Assembly: GCA_029548025.1 (NCBI GenBank)
Contig: JAKPOE010000062.1
Location: forward strand, 1-14,676
DNA length: 14,676 bases
Source of the DNA: Spirochaetota bacterium
GTDB taxonomy: Bacteria; Spirochaetota; UBA4802; UB4802
Reading direction: 5' to 3'
Under the pieces are notes generated by a model. That model worked only from the letters and a program-made list of their open reading frames with translations. It did no database searches and was not told where the DNA came from. Every line of letters begins with the position of its first letter. Within the stretch, counting starts at the first letter, position 1. Both the position numbers and the translations under genes were made by a program. Below are positions 8,258-14,676 of the stretch, piece after piece.

Positions 8258-9580
8258 CTATTCCTTATCTTCCTGTTCATCTTCATAATCATCTTCTTCA
8301 AAGTCAACATATTCTTGAATTATATTAATAATCTTCTGAGCTGTTTTTTCTCCTATACCATCAATGTTCATAAGGTCCTCAACGGATTTCTCAACCAGAT
8401 CCTCAACCGAGAAGATACCGCCTGTTTCAAGCAATGTGATAGTACGAGCATCAAGCCCTGGCAATTCCTCTAATGGTGTTTCACCATCCTGTGTTGTGGC
8501 AAAAAGTTGCTCAACCAATGCCCGTGATTCACTTGAACTTAAGAATTCACGGTACTGATCCTCGGTCTTGATATCGATATTAAATCCACACAATTTTACC
8601 GCTAAACGCGCATTATGTCCATTTTTACCTATTGCCAGCCTGTATTGATCATTATCTACAACCGCTATAACAGAACCATCACGTGTTTCTATAATTTCCT
8701 TTACTTTTGCCGGTGTCAGCGCATTTGTTGCCATAACTTTTTTATTGGGAGAATATTCTATAACATCTACCTTTTCACCTTCAAGTTCGCGCACAATAGA
8801 CTGTATCCTGACTCCCTTCATACCCACACATGCACCAACGCTGTCAATATCATCCCTGTCACTGGTGACTGCAACTTTGGTACGCAAGCCGGCTTCGCGT
8901 ACAATGGAAACAATCTTAACTATGTCATCGTAAATTTCGGGTATCTCCATTTCAAAAAGTTTTTCCACAAATTTTGGGTGAGCACGCGATAAAACAACAC
9001 TTGGGCCTTTACTGTTTTTTTGCACAGTAAGGACTATCGCCTTAACCCTGTCTCCAATCTTATAGTGCTCAAGGGGCGATTGCTCACGTGCAGGAATAAT
9101 ACCCTCTGTTTTCCCTAAATCAATATAAAGCGCTTCTTTGGTTTTACGCTGTACATACCCGTTGATAAGCTCGTTTACCTTATCTTTATATTCATCGTAT
9201 ACAATATTTTTTTCTGCTTCCTTTATCTTTTGTAATATCACCTGCTTGGCAGTCTGAGCAGCAATGCGTCCAAACGTTTCAAGAGGATTTTCTTCCACCA
9301 CAACTTCATCGCCAAACTTTGCATCCGGCTTAATCTTTTGTGCGTCCTCCAGTGATATTTCTTCAGCATAGTTTTTGGGAAGCCGTACAACCAGTTTACG
9401 TGAAATTATCTTCACGGTATTTTTGTCTCTATCAAAGGCAATATCAACTGGCCTGGTAATGCCATATTGTTTCTTATAAGCCGATACCATTGCAGATTGC
9501 ACTATCTCCTCAATCATTTCACGAGTTATACCTTTTTCAGTTGCAATCTGGTGTAGCGCTTCAAAAAAATTTCCACTCAT
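8258..9580 (-). CDS. nusA: Transcription termination/antitermination factor NusA
   Basis: NusA binds RNA polymerase, stimulates pausing and intrinsic termination, and joins antitermination complexes. From the chosen start [17 protein letters not shown] the protein has 440 residues: an N-terminal polymerase-binding domain (to about 125), an S1 domain ([20 protein letters not shown]), tandem KH domains ([18 protein letters not shown] and [19 protein letters not shown]) and a C-terminal helix-hairpin-helix region ([29 protein letters not shown]) with an acidic tail. A GTG three codons upstream (9587-9589) is in frame, but it lies inside the Shine-Dalgarno AAAGGTGAT that serves the ATG at 9578-9580, so the ATG is preferred. 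It follows rimP closely in the conserved rimP-nusA-infB order. Confidence 0.96.
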   Translation of the reverse strand: MSGNFFEALHQIATEKGITREMIEEIVQSAMVSAYKKQYGITRPVDIAFDRDKNTVKIISRKLVVRLPKNYAEEISLEDAQKIKPDAKFGDEVVVEENPLETFGRIAAQTAKQVILQKIKEAEKNIVYDEYKDKVNELINGYVQRKTKEALYIDLGKTEGIIPAREQSPLEHYKIGDRVKAIVLTVQKNSKGPSVVLSRAHPKFVEKLFEMEIPEIYDDIVKIVSIVREAGLRTKVAVTSDRDDIDSVGACVGMKGVRIQSIVRELEGEKVDVIEYSPNKKVMATNALTPAKVKEIIETRDGSVIAVVDNDQYRLAIGKNGHNARLAVKLCGFNIDIKTEDQYREFLSSSESRALVEQLFATTQDGETPLEELPGLDARTITLLETGGIFSVEDLVEKSVEDLMNIDGIGEKTAQKIINIIQEYVDFEEDDYEDEQEDKE

Positions 9581-9591
9581 AGCAATCACCT

Positions 9592-10032
9592 TTAATAATC
9601 TAAATTTGCTTTAACTATCTGCATATAGGGAACAACAATAATCTTTTGTCCTTCATCAATAGTAACTATCGCATTGTCAACCCTCTCAAGATGCCCTTTG
9701 AATGTTTTCTTTACATCATCCTCCAGGTATACCCCTTTCACAGGCGCACCTGTAAACCTGATATAATCATCAATCGTTCGCAACTCCCGTTTCAGCCCCG
9801 GCGATGATATTTCAAGAATATAATCATCCAGAAGTTTTCTGCTATCTATCCTGTGCGATAGTTCCTTGCTAAACCTTTCACAGTCATAATGCGATATTCC
9901 TTGCAGATGGTCAATCTTTACAGTGATACGCGGTGACCTGCCATGTATAATGAGCACAACATCATATATCATATATCCCAGATCACCGGCAACACTTTGT
10001 ATCATTGCCTGCAAATCATCATTGATTTTCAT
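9592..10032 (-). CDS. rimP: Ribosome maturation factor RimP
   Basis: RimP binds free 30S subunits and assists their maturation. The 146 residues have the two-domain family layout: an N-terminal alpha/beta domain (IYDVVLIIHGRSPRITVKID, then SHYDCERFSKELSHRID) with the signature DDYILEISSPGLKREL, and a C-terminal Sm-like barrel (GAPVKGVYLEDDVKKTFKG to IIVVPYMQIVKANLDY). It is the first gene of the operon. Upstream are a strong promoter and a leader that contains an intrinsic-terminator-like hairpin 38 nt before the ATG. Confidence 0.95.
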   Translation of the reverse strand: MKINDDLQAMIQSVAGDLGYMIYDVVLIIHGRSPRITVKIDHLQGISHYDCERFSKELSHRIDSRKLLDDYILEISSPGLKRELRTIDDYIRFTGAPVKGVYLEDDVKKTFKGHLERVDNAIVTIDEGQKIIVVPYMQIVKANLDY

Positions 10033-10070
10033 TGTTATCTCGCAACAATAATGGTAAGGATAAAAAGCCT

Positions 10071-10096
10071 AAAAAAAAGAGTGGCATACGCCACCC
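10071..10096 (-). terminator. Intrinsic terminator hairpin in the rimP leader (candidate attenuator)
   Basis: Read on the minus strand, GGGTGGC - GTAT - GCCACTC folds into a 7-bp stem (one G-U pair) with a 4-nt loop, followed at once by eight T residues. On the plus strand the G-U pair becomes A-C and no T-run follows, so the signal is directional. It lies after the rimP promoter and before the rimP ATG, with no minus-strand gene upstream to terminate. It is therefore best read as an attenuator of the rimP-nusA-infB operon, or the end of a short RNA of about 85 nt. Confidence 0.75.
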
Positions 10097-10144
10097 GCTT
10101 TACATTACACTATACAATAAAGCAGAAAAACAAAAAGCAGAAAA
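10095..10144 (-). promoter_or_regulatory. Leader repeats and possible competing stem upstream of the attenuator
   Basis: The RNA-sense leader carries the 11-mer TTTTCTGCTTT twice (10134-10144 and 10119-10129, 15 nt apart). The second copy also lies in CTGCTTTA (10118-10125), which can pair with TAAAGCGG (10095-10102), and the last two bases of that stem are part of the terminator stem. The repeats loosely resemble a boxA element (GCTCTTTA type), the RNA site for NusB/S10 antitermination complexes. Pairing and repeats are seen directly; a regulatory role is inference. Confidence 0.4.
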
Positions 10145-10163
10145 CCAACTACCTTAATTAATC

Positions 10164-10192
10164 AATATATTACTATATGCTTACAATTTCAA
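10164..10192 (-). promoter_or_regulatory. Promoter of the rimP-nusA-infB operon
   Basis: On the minus strand TTGAAA (10187-10192) and TATATT (10164-10169) are separated by exactly 17 bp, each matching the sigma70 consensus in 5 of 6 positions. Transcription would start near 10157, giving a leader of about 125 nt before the rimP ATG. Confidence 0.7.
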
Positions 10193-10206
10193 GCTTTTTT
10201 TTATCT

Positions 10207-10225
10207 TTACTTTTATCAAAAGTAA
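10207..10225. promoter_or_regulatory. Perfect AT-rich dyad between the divergent promoters
   Basis: TTACTTTT - ATC - AAAAGTAA has perfect 8-bp arms around a 3-bp centre. It lies 14 bp upstream of the rimP -35 and 17 bp upstream of the plus-strand -35 at 10243. No T-run follows on either strand, so it is not a terminator. A protein-binding site shared by both promoters is possible, but A/T-rich dyads also arise by chance. Confidence 0.35.
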
Positions 10226-10238
10226 TATTCTAATTTAC

Positions 10239-10256
10239 AGTATTACAAACAATACT
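10239..10256. promoter_or_regulatory. AGTATT-N6-AATACT dyad overlapping the HEAT-gene -35
   Basis: Perfect 6-bp arms separated by 6 bp cover the candidate -35 (10243-10248) of the plus-strand promoter. The geometry fits an operator for a dimeric helix-turn-helix repressor; no cognate regulator is identified. Confidence 0.35.
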
Positions 10257-10271
10257 TTCTATTGTTATATA
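10243..10271 (+). promoter_or_regulatory. Candidate promoter for the HEAT-repeat gene
   Basis: TTACAA (10243-10248) and TATATA (10266-10271) lie 17 bp apart; TATAAA two bases on is an alternative -10. Transcription would start near 10278, about 26 nt before the ATG, leaving room for the AAGG ribosome site. Confidence 0.5.
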
Positions 10272-10303
10272 AACTGTATAAACCCTTTATAAAAAGGTGC
10301 GCT

Positions 10304-13300
10304 ATGGAACGTGATAGTTTACAATCAATTAAATTAGAATTAACAAAAAGCCTGTCATTTACGCACTATGTAAGGATATGCCTGCATCCTGTTATTGCAT
10401 CATCGCATAGCCAGATAGCATACGCTCTGCTATGCTCAGAGCTTCAGGCTGAACCGGCAATACGGTTAAGCTGCATTTATACTATAGTCCATTATAACAT
10501 TAAAGGTTTTACGCAGCATTTTCATGCTCTTTTAGGACAATCCATTACCGATGAAGAGATAATTGCCATTTGTTCATATCTGAAAGTGTTTGGTAACGTC
10601 GATTCAACTGCAGTCCTTAACAACTATGTGATGCACCATTATGCTGATGAATCTCATCACAATGCTGTCATAGAATGTCTGGACACTATCCGAATAGTGC
10701 ATCAGCAGGACATCACACTCCTTACAACACTGAAAACAATTCTAAATGATACTTCTGCACATCATATCATACGGTATTATGCATTACGTGCACTTGCACT
10801 TTACCATGATATTAAAGTATTGCAGTCCTTCTTAAATCAGGATGAAAGTACGCTCACAGGAATACTGGATGCCATTGCTTTTATAGGTCAGGACATTATA
10901 AATACCAATAAAGAAAAAGATTCTACTCCAGGCGATAGTAACCTTGTCATTGAACTCAGAGTGTTTTTATCAAAGCTTTTACCACAATTTAGCGAATATT
11001 CTCTGAAAACAAAGATAGCATGCATACATGCACTTATTATGTGCAAGCACCGGGAAACTAACGAATACCTCATGAAGATACTCACATCAGACAATGAAAG
11101 TGAAAAAGAACATCTTCTGATACTTCTGCAACATGCTATTACCCAATTACGGGATCCTGAACCATTCATACGGATACTCATATCACTGGGGGTTGTTACT
11201 CCGCACCATAATAAAATTATAATAGAAAATGTTTTAACATTCTTTACAGCACTTCAAACCGACAGAACAAGTACCATTTTAAAAGACAAAATGTTCAATT
11301 ACTTTACTGTTTCACTGGATTCGTTTTTTGAGCTATACCGTAAAAATTACATGATTTCAGAAGTAGAAGAAAAAAATCTCCCTGAAATTGTTCAAAAAAT
11401 AAGAAATTTTATTGTATCCGAATTAACACCACAATTATTGAATATGATTGTTCATTATCTGAAATATAATAACAATAGTGAAATTGCCACAATACTTACT
11501 CCCATCACCAATCACATCCAGCAAATTGATAGTTCCAGCAGAGAGGGATTTTTGCTTCTTATTGAAATGCTTTACGATAGCGATCCAAAAAGCAGAGAGA
11601 TAAGCGCATCACGATTGGAAACCATTGATTTTGAAAAACGATTTCTGCGTGATAGGATAGTCAGGCTATGTGCTATCATTGCAAAACTCAATATACAATC
11701 TGCCGCCCCTTTGCTGGTGAAAATTTATAATTATTGTAAAAAATACAGGGATGACGTTATCTTTGATGCATGCATAAATACATTGGCAGCAATGCAATAC
11801 CCCTACATGCTGGGCGAGCTGGAGCTTATGCTTTTATCCGGAGATGCAAAAGAACAGCTATTTGCACTCAACTATTTTATCCACTACAAAGATGAGCATG
11901 CCTCGGCAATCCTTTTTGAAGTTTTAAAAAATACGTCCACTGGTAATGAGGTTGTACAGATTGCCCTCAATCTGTTAACAACCATGCAAATAGCACAATT
12001 CAAAGGCAGCACAGAAATATTGAAGAATATAGTACAAACTCATGCCAGCAATAGTGTAAAAAAAGCAGCGATTCTTTGTATTGGGCATTGCGGAGAGGGA
12101 AAAGATATAGAATGGCTTATTGCACAATTTAATGAATCAAATGATACTGCAATAAAAGAATCAATTCTACAGGCAATCAGCAGTATCATACCCCGCCTCA
12201 GAGATTTTAATAAACGGCCAATAATACATTTTTTGCTGGATTGCTTAAAAGAATCGGGGATACGGGTGCGGATGTATGCCTGCGCGGTGTTGGTTCAGCT
12301 TAATAATAAAGACGTTGAAAACCATATCAAAGAGATGCTTATCATTAAAAACAAGGAAATCCAATCAGAAATATTATTTATTTTTCAAAATAGTAAACTT
12401 CCTGAATTTTCGTTTTTTTTGCTTTCTCTTTTAAAAGAGGAATATGCAATAGTATCAGAAATAATACATTTTTTACACAATATCCCGTCAGAAATAAGCG
12501 ATGATATTGCCACTTTCATTGGTAATTTATACAAAAAAAATGGCGTGGACTTGTCATCAGTAACTCCAGAAGCTATCACCATTAAACACGGTAAAATTGA
12601 ATGGTTAAAAAAATATTATATCATGAAAATAACCATCCCGCAGGAATCTAATCCTGAAACACTTGAAGAAACAGTAAGCAAACGTGACACCCTGCATTCA
12701 CTTATTATTAATCATTGCAAAAACAATGCCGTGCATATTAAATATATACTGCCTCATTCAATTGTTGCATATTCAGAGAATGCAATGAATATTGCCAATG
12801 CCTGTATAGCAATGGAATATGATATTAAGCATTTTAATCAGCATGCATTCAATCCATTTAATGCAATTATACAGTGTTACCATGCTCTGGTTATGGAGTT
12901 TGGGCAGTATTTTATAGTCCTTACCATGGATAGGTATCTCCATAATACATTATATAACTATGGCATCATAGATGATGGTTTATATACATCAATTCAAAAT
13001 GATTATGCATGCAATAGTTTGCCCTACATCCTTGCATCTCCAGCGTATATACCAATTTATTACATTGCCAATAAAAAGAATGCACCATTTGAAGCACAAA
13101 AAGCCCTTGATGAAATTATTGTCATGGAGAAGACAAAAAAAGAAAAAGAGCAACAGTTAAGCGAAGAGATACGAAAACGAAAGCTTCATATACAATCGCA
13201 GGGAACTGCCGAATACATTGAAACACTTGAAAAGGTTAATGCAATACTCAGAAGTGAAATTAACGAGATTAACAAATATGTTCAAAAACGAAGCGCCGAT

Positions 13301-13387
13301 AGAGAGCTTAACACACAGTTGTTAAAAATGCTTGAAAATATGCAGAAAAAAATATTTTTAGAGATTTCCAGTTTTATGATGAAATAA
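10304..13387 (+). CDS. HEAT-like repeat protein with degenerate nucleotide-cyclase-like domain and C-terminal coiled coil
   Basis: I do not recognise this 1027-residue protein by name. Residues about 1-750 are almost entirely alpha-helical repeats of HEAT/Armadillo type (for example VKKAAILCIGHCGEGKDIE, VRMYACAVLVQLNNKDVENH). Residues about 770-925 resemble the class III nucleotide cyclase fold: YYIMKITIP as first strand, a helix to NHCKNN, HIKYILPHSIVAYSENAMN (compare IKYIGDSxxAxF), CIAMEYDIKHFNQHAFNP, and a late DRYLHNTLYNYG where cyclases have N-x3-R. The metal-binding aspartates are absent (GD is PH), so catalysis is unlikely. Residues about 927-1027 form a charged coiled coil. No signal peptide or membrane segment is seen, so it is probably a cytoplasmic scaffold or sensor. 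The ATG at 10304 follows AAAAAGGTGCGCT; an in-frame TTG at 10262 lacks a ribosome site. It is transcribed divergently from rimP and convergently with the TPR gene. Confidence 0.75.
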   Translation: MERDSLQSIKLELTKSLSFTHYVRICLHPVIASSHSQIAYALLCSELQAEPAIRLSCIYTIVHYNIKGFTQHFHALLGQSITDEEIIAICSYLKVFGNVDSTAVLNNYVMHHYADESHHNAVIECLDTIRIVHQQDITLLTTLKTILNDTSAHHIIRYYALRALALYHDIKVLQSFLNQDESTLTGILDAIAFIGQDIINTNKEKDSTPGDSNLVIELRVFLSKLLPQFSEYSLKTKIACIHALIMCKHRETNEYLMKILTSDNESEKEHLLILLQHAITQLRDPEPFIRILISLGVVTPHHNKIIIENVLTFFTALQTDRTSTILKDKMFNYFTVSLDSFFELYRKNYMISEVEEKNLPEIVQKIRNFIVSELTPQLLNMIVHYLKYNNNSEIATILTPITNHIQQIDSSSREGFLLLIEMLYDSDPKSREISASRLETIDFEKRFLRDRIVRLCAIIAKLNIQSAAPLLVKIYNYCKKYRDDVIFDACINTLAAMQYPYMLGELELMLLSGDAKEQLFALNYFIHYKDEHASAILFEVLKNTSTGNEVVQIALNLLTTMQIAQFKGSTEILKNIVQTHASNSVKKAAILCIGHCGEGKDIEWLIAQFNESNDTAIKESILQAISSIIPRLRDFNKRPIIHFLLDCLKESGIRVRMYACAVLVQLNNKDVENHIKEMLIIKNKEIQSEILFIFQNSKLPEFSFFLLSLLKEEYAIVSEIIHFLHNIPSEISDDIATFIGNLYKKNGVDLSSVTPEAITIKHGKIEWLKKYYIMKITIPQESNPETLEETVSKRDTLHSLIINHCKNNAVHIKYILPHSIVAYSENAMNIANACIAMEYDIKHFNQHAFNPFNAIIQCYHALVMEFGQYFIVLTMDRYLHNTLYNYGIIDDGLYTSIQNDYACNSLPYILASPAYIPIYYIANKKNAPFEAQKALDEIIVMEKTKKEKEQQLSEEIRKRKLHIQSQGTAEYIETLEKVNAILRSEINEINKYVQKRSADRELNTQLLKMLENMQKKIFLEISSFMMK

Positions 13388-13423
13388 TGATGGAAATACT
13401 TTTGTGGGCTAAGCCTGAGTATG

Positions 13424-14275
13424 CTATTGTACATTTTCAAGTTCAGCAAACTGTCTGGCAAGATTCATCCTGTGTTCAATTAAAGCATATGAATGGGTAA
13501 GAAAAAATATATCATCTTTATACACTAATAGCTGCTTGTATTGCTCATATGCTGTCTTATAATCTTTTAATTTATATGAGCTTTCAGCATAATAGTAGTG
13601 ATAGGCTTTATCATAGTTTCCTTGTGTGATATCAATAGATTTTAATCGTATCAGCGCCTTATAATATTCCCCTTTTTTAAAAAAAACTTTTGCAACACCA
13701 ATACCAGCATCAGGGTATTTTGGATTAATATCCAGTGCGCTGTTAAAATACCGCAATGCTAACTCCAGTTGATTGCGCTCAATATAGATAGTACCAATCT
13801 TAATAATGGCATCCAGCTCTTTCTTATGAATGTTTAATGCCTGTTTAAACAAAACAAGAGCATCCCCCTCCCTGCCGGTAAAAGCATAGAGCTCTCCTAT
13901 CAGAATATATATCCTGGGATTTTCCGGAACAATATGTTTTGCTTTTTCTAAATAAACCCGTGCTTCATCAAACTGCCTATTGCGCATATAGGCAATCCCA
14001 ATATTATACAGAAACGGATAAAATAAAGGAGCATGGACTAACCCTTCCTGAAATATCGCTATTGCAGTGTTTATATTATTAGCGGCAAGCTCATCAGCGC
14101 CTTTATTGTTACAAACTGCAGCTTCGGTGTTGCCCGTACAGTATAAAATTCCTTCCCTCTCATAAATGGTGTATTGCGGTTTTTGTTCGATAGTTACTGC
14201 CAATTCATCCTGTGCCGGGGAATTATTGAAAACAGCTACAAGCAACAACCCTATTGTCAGTGATACAGAAAGCAT
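13424..14275 (-). CDS. TPR-repeat protein with N-terminal signal sequence
   Basis: This 283-residue protein starts with a hydrophobic stretch (MLSVSLTIGLLLVAVFNNSPA, residues 1-21, QDELAV following) that looks like a signal peptide with cleavage after Ala21. The n-region lacks Lys or Arg, which is unusual, so a membrane anchor is possible. Residues about 55-270 hold around six tetratricopeptide repeats (for example YNIGIAYMRNRQFDEARVYL, LRYFNSALDINPKYPDAGIG, YYYAESSYKLKDYKTAYEQY). Such repeats mediate protein-protein contacts, here probably in the periplasm or at the envelope; the partner is unknown. The ATG lies inside the end of the ABC ATPase gene (19-nt overlap) after AAAGGTTGC, so the two are likely cotranscribed. 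No in-frame start exists between this ATG and an upstream stop, so a longer, positively charged N-terminus is excluded. Confidence 0.85.
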   Translation of the reverse strand: MLSVSLTIGLLLVAVFNNSPAQDELAVTIEQKPQYTIYEREGILYCTGNTEAAVCNNKGADELAANNINTAIAIFQEGLVHAPLFYPFLYNIGIAYMRNRQFDEARVYLEKAKHIVPENPRIYILIGELYAFTGREGDALVLFKQALNIHKKELDAIIKIGTIYIERNQLELALRYFNSALDINPKYPDAGIGVAKVFFKKGEYYKALIRLKSIDITQGNYDKAYHYYYAESSYKLKDYKTAYEQYKQLLVYKDDIFFLTHSYALIEHRMNLARQFAELENVQ

Positions 14276-14306
14276 GCAACCTTTGCTCCATTAACAGTAA
14301 CTATCG
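14188..14306. repeat. 12-bp inverted repeat flanking the TPR gene start
   Basis: CGATAGTTACTG at 14188-14199 and its exact complement CAGTAACTATCG at 14295-14306 are 95 nt apart and lie on either side of the TPR start codon. Both fall in coding sequence. They are members of the dispersed GCGATAGT-like set described in the findings. Confidence 0.55.
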
Positions 14307-14676
14307 CCGGATATGCTTCTTTACATACCGGCATAACCCAGGGACAGCGTGGGTGGAAGTGACATCCTGCTGGAGGATTTTCCGGAGAGGGGATCTCCCC
14401 CTTCACAACCGAGAACAAATGCTTTACCGGTTTAACATCCGGGATGGACGACAATAAACTGCGCGTATACGGATGGAGAGGCTTTCTATAGAGCATGCTG
14501 GCAGTATTTTCTTCAACCAATTTGCCCAGATACATTACCCCAACCATAGTGCTGATATGTTTAACAACCGCTAAATTGTGTGCAACAAAAAGATACGACA
14601 TCCCGCATTGTTCCTGAATATCAAGCAATAAATTCAGAATCTGTCCCTGTATTGATACATCAAGCGCTGATATTGG
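14257..14676 (-). CDS. Oligopeptide/dipeptide ABC transporter ATPase (partial, C-terminal 139 residues)
   Basis: The frame is open to the right edge; the first visible residues PISALDVSIQGQILNLLL are the Walker B/D-loop stretch of Opp/Dpp-type ATPases (normally DEPxSALDVSxQ). The switch histidine is in YLFVAHNLAVVKHIS, where most relatives have SHDLAVV. The TIGR01727-type C-terminal extension of peptide importers follows: HPYTRSLLSSIPDVKP, the GEIPSP element, and the Cys-rich CHFHPRC motif. This is the energy subunit (DppF/OppF/DppD class) that drives peptide uptake, sitting at the inner membrane with two permeases and a binding protein. Its partners would lie beyond the right edge. The stop TGA (14257-14259) overlaps the TPR start. 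Whether it is OppD/DppD or OppF/DppF cannot be decided from this portion. Confidence 0.93.
   Translation of the reverse strand, partial: PISALDVSIQGQILNLLLDIQEQCGMSYLFVAHNLAVVKHISTMVGVMYLGKLVEENTASMLYRKPLHPYTRSLLSSIPDVKPVKHLFSVVKGEIPSPENPPAGCHFHPRCPWVMPVCKEAYPAIVTVNGAKVACFLYH

Noticed and set aside
9581..9589. GTG start three codons upstream in nusA
   Set aside because: The GTG is part of the Shine-Dalgarno of the downstream ATG, and family members start at the equivalent of MSGNFFEAL.
10262..10303. Upstream TTG start of the HEAT-repeat gene
   Set aside because: No ribosome-binding site precedes it and it overlaps the predicted -10; the ATG at 10304 has AAGG at good spacing.
13388..13423. 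Bidirectional terminator between the convergent HEAT and TPR genes
   Set aside because: The only dyad (GGCT-A-AGCC) has an impossible 1-nt loop and no T-run; no terminator can be supported in these 36 nt.
14626..14628. TTG at this place as the start of the ABC ATPase gene
   Set aside because: The frame continues upstream to the window edge with the recognisable PISALDVSIQ stretch, so the gene is partial rather than short.

Overview
The window comes from an AT-rich bacterial chromosome. Its core is a conserved transcription/translation operon on the minus strand (about 10.2 kb down to 0.6 kb): rimP, nusA, infB, rbfA, truB, rpsO, pnp and an M16 zinc peptidase. The rpsO-pnp-M16 order is known from several phyla, including spirochaetes and Firmicutes. 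The peptide ABC transporter next to an apparently exported TPR protein, and the large HEAT-repeat protein with a cyclase-like C-terminus, recall spirochaetes and similar deep-branching diderms. That placement is a low-confidence inference, and the sequence itself does not name an organism.

Layout: (1) 1-333 (minus) is the N-terminal part of a winged-helix regulator of the kind that carries a C-terminal nucleotidyltransferase-like domain; the window edge cuts it. (2) 396-583 (minus) is a decayed MNT-type nucleotidyltransferase gene, broken by a tandem 8-bp duplication and an in-frame TAG and lacking its 5' half. (3) 603-10032 (minus) is the rimP-to-M16 cluster. Genes are tightly packed (ATGA overlap at rbfA/truB; other gaps mostly 8-45 nt), except for a 140-nt gap before rpsO that contains a promoter candidate. 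ylxR/L7Ae-type genes between nusA and infB, and ribF between truB and rpsO, are absent. (4) 10033-10303 is a divergent control region. It holds a strong sigma70-like promoter for rimP, a 125-nt leader that contains a complete intrinsic terminator hairpin before rimP, two AT-rich dyads and a plus-strand promoter. (5) 10304-13387 (plus) encodes a 1027-residue HEAT-like repeat protein whose C-terminal part looks like a class III nucleotide cyclase fold without its catalytic residues, followed by a coiled coil. (6) 13424-14275 (minus) encodes a TPR protein with a signal-peptide-like N-terminus. Its start overlaps by 19 nt the end of (7), the C-terminal part of an Opp/Dpp-type ABC transporter ATPase that runs off the right edge.

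The main operon links ribosome maturation (RimP, RbfA), initiation (IF2), transcription elongation/antitermination (NusA), tRNA modification (TruB), ribosomal protein S15 and RNA turnover (PNPase). The terminator in its leader suggests that readthrough, perhaps controlled by NusA, sets expression. The least explained items are the HEAT/pseudo-cyclase protein, the rimP leader attenuator, the decayed nucleotidyltransferase and a short dispersed motif (GCGATAGT) that occurs far more often than base composition predicts.
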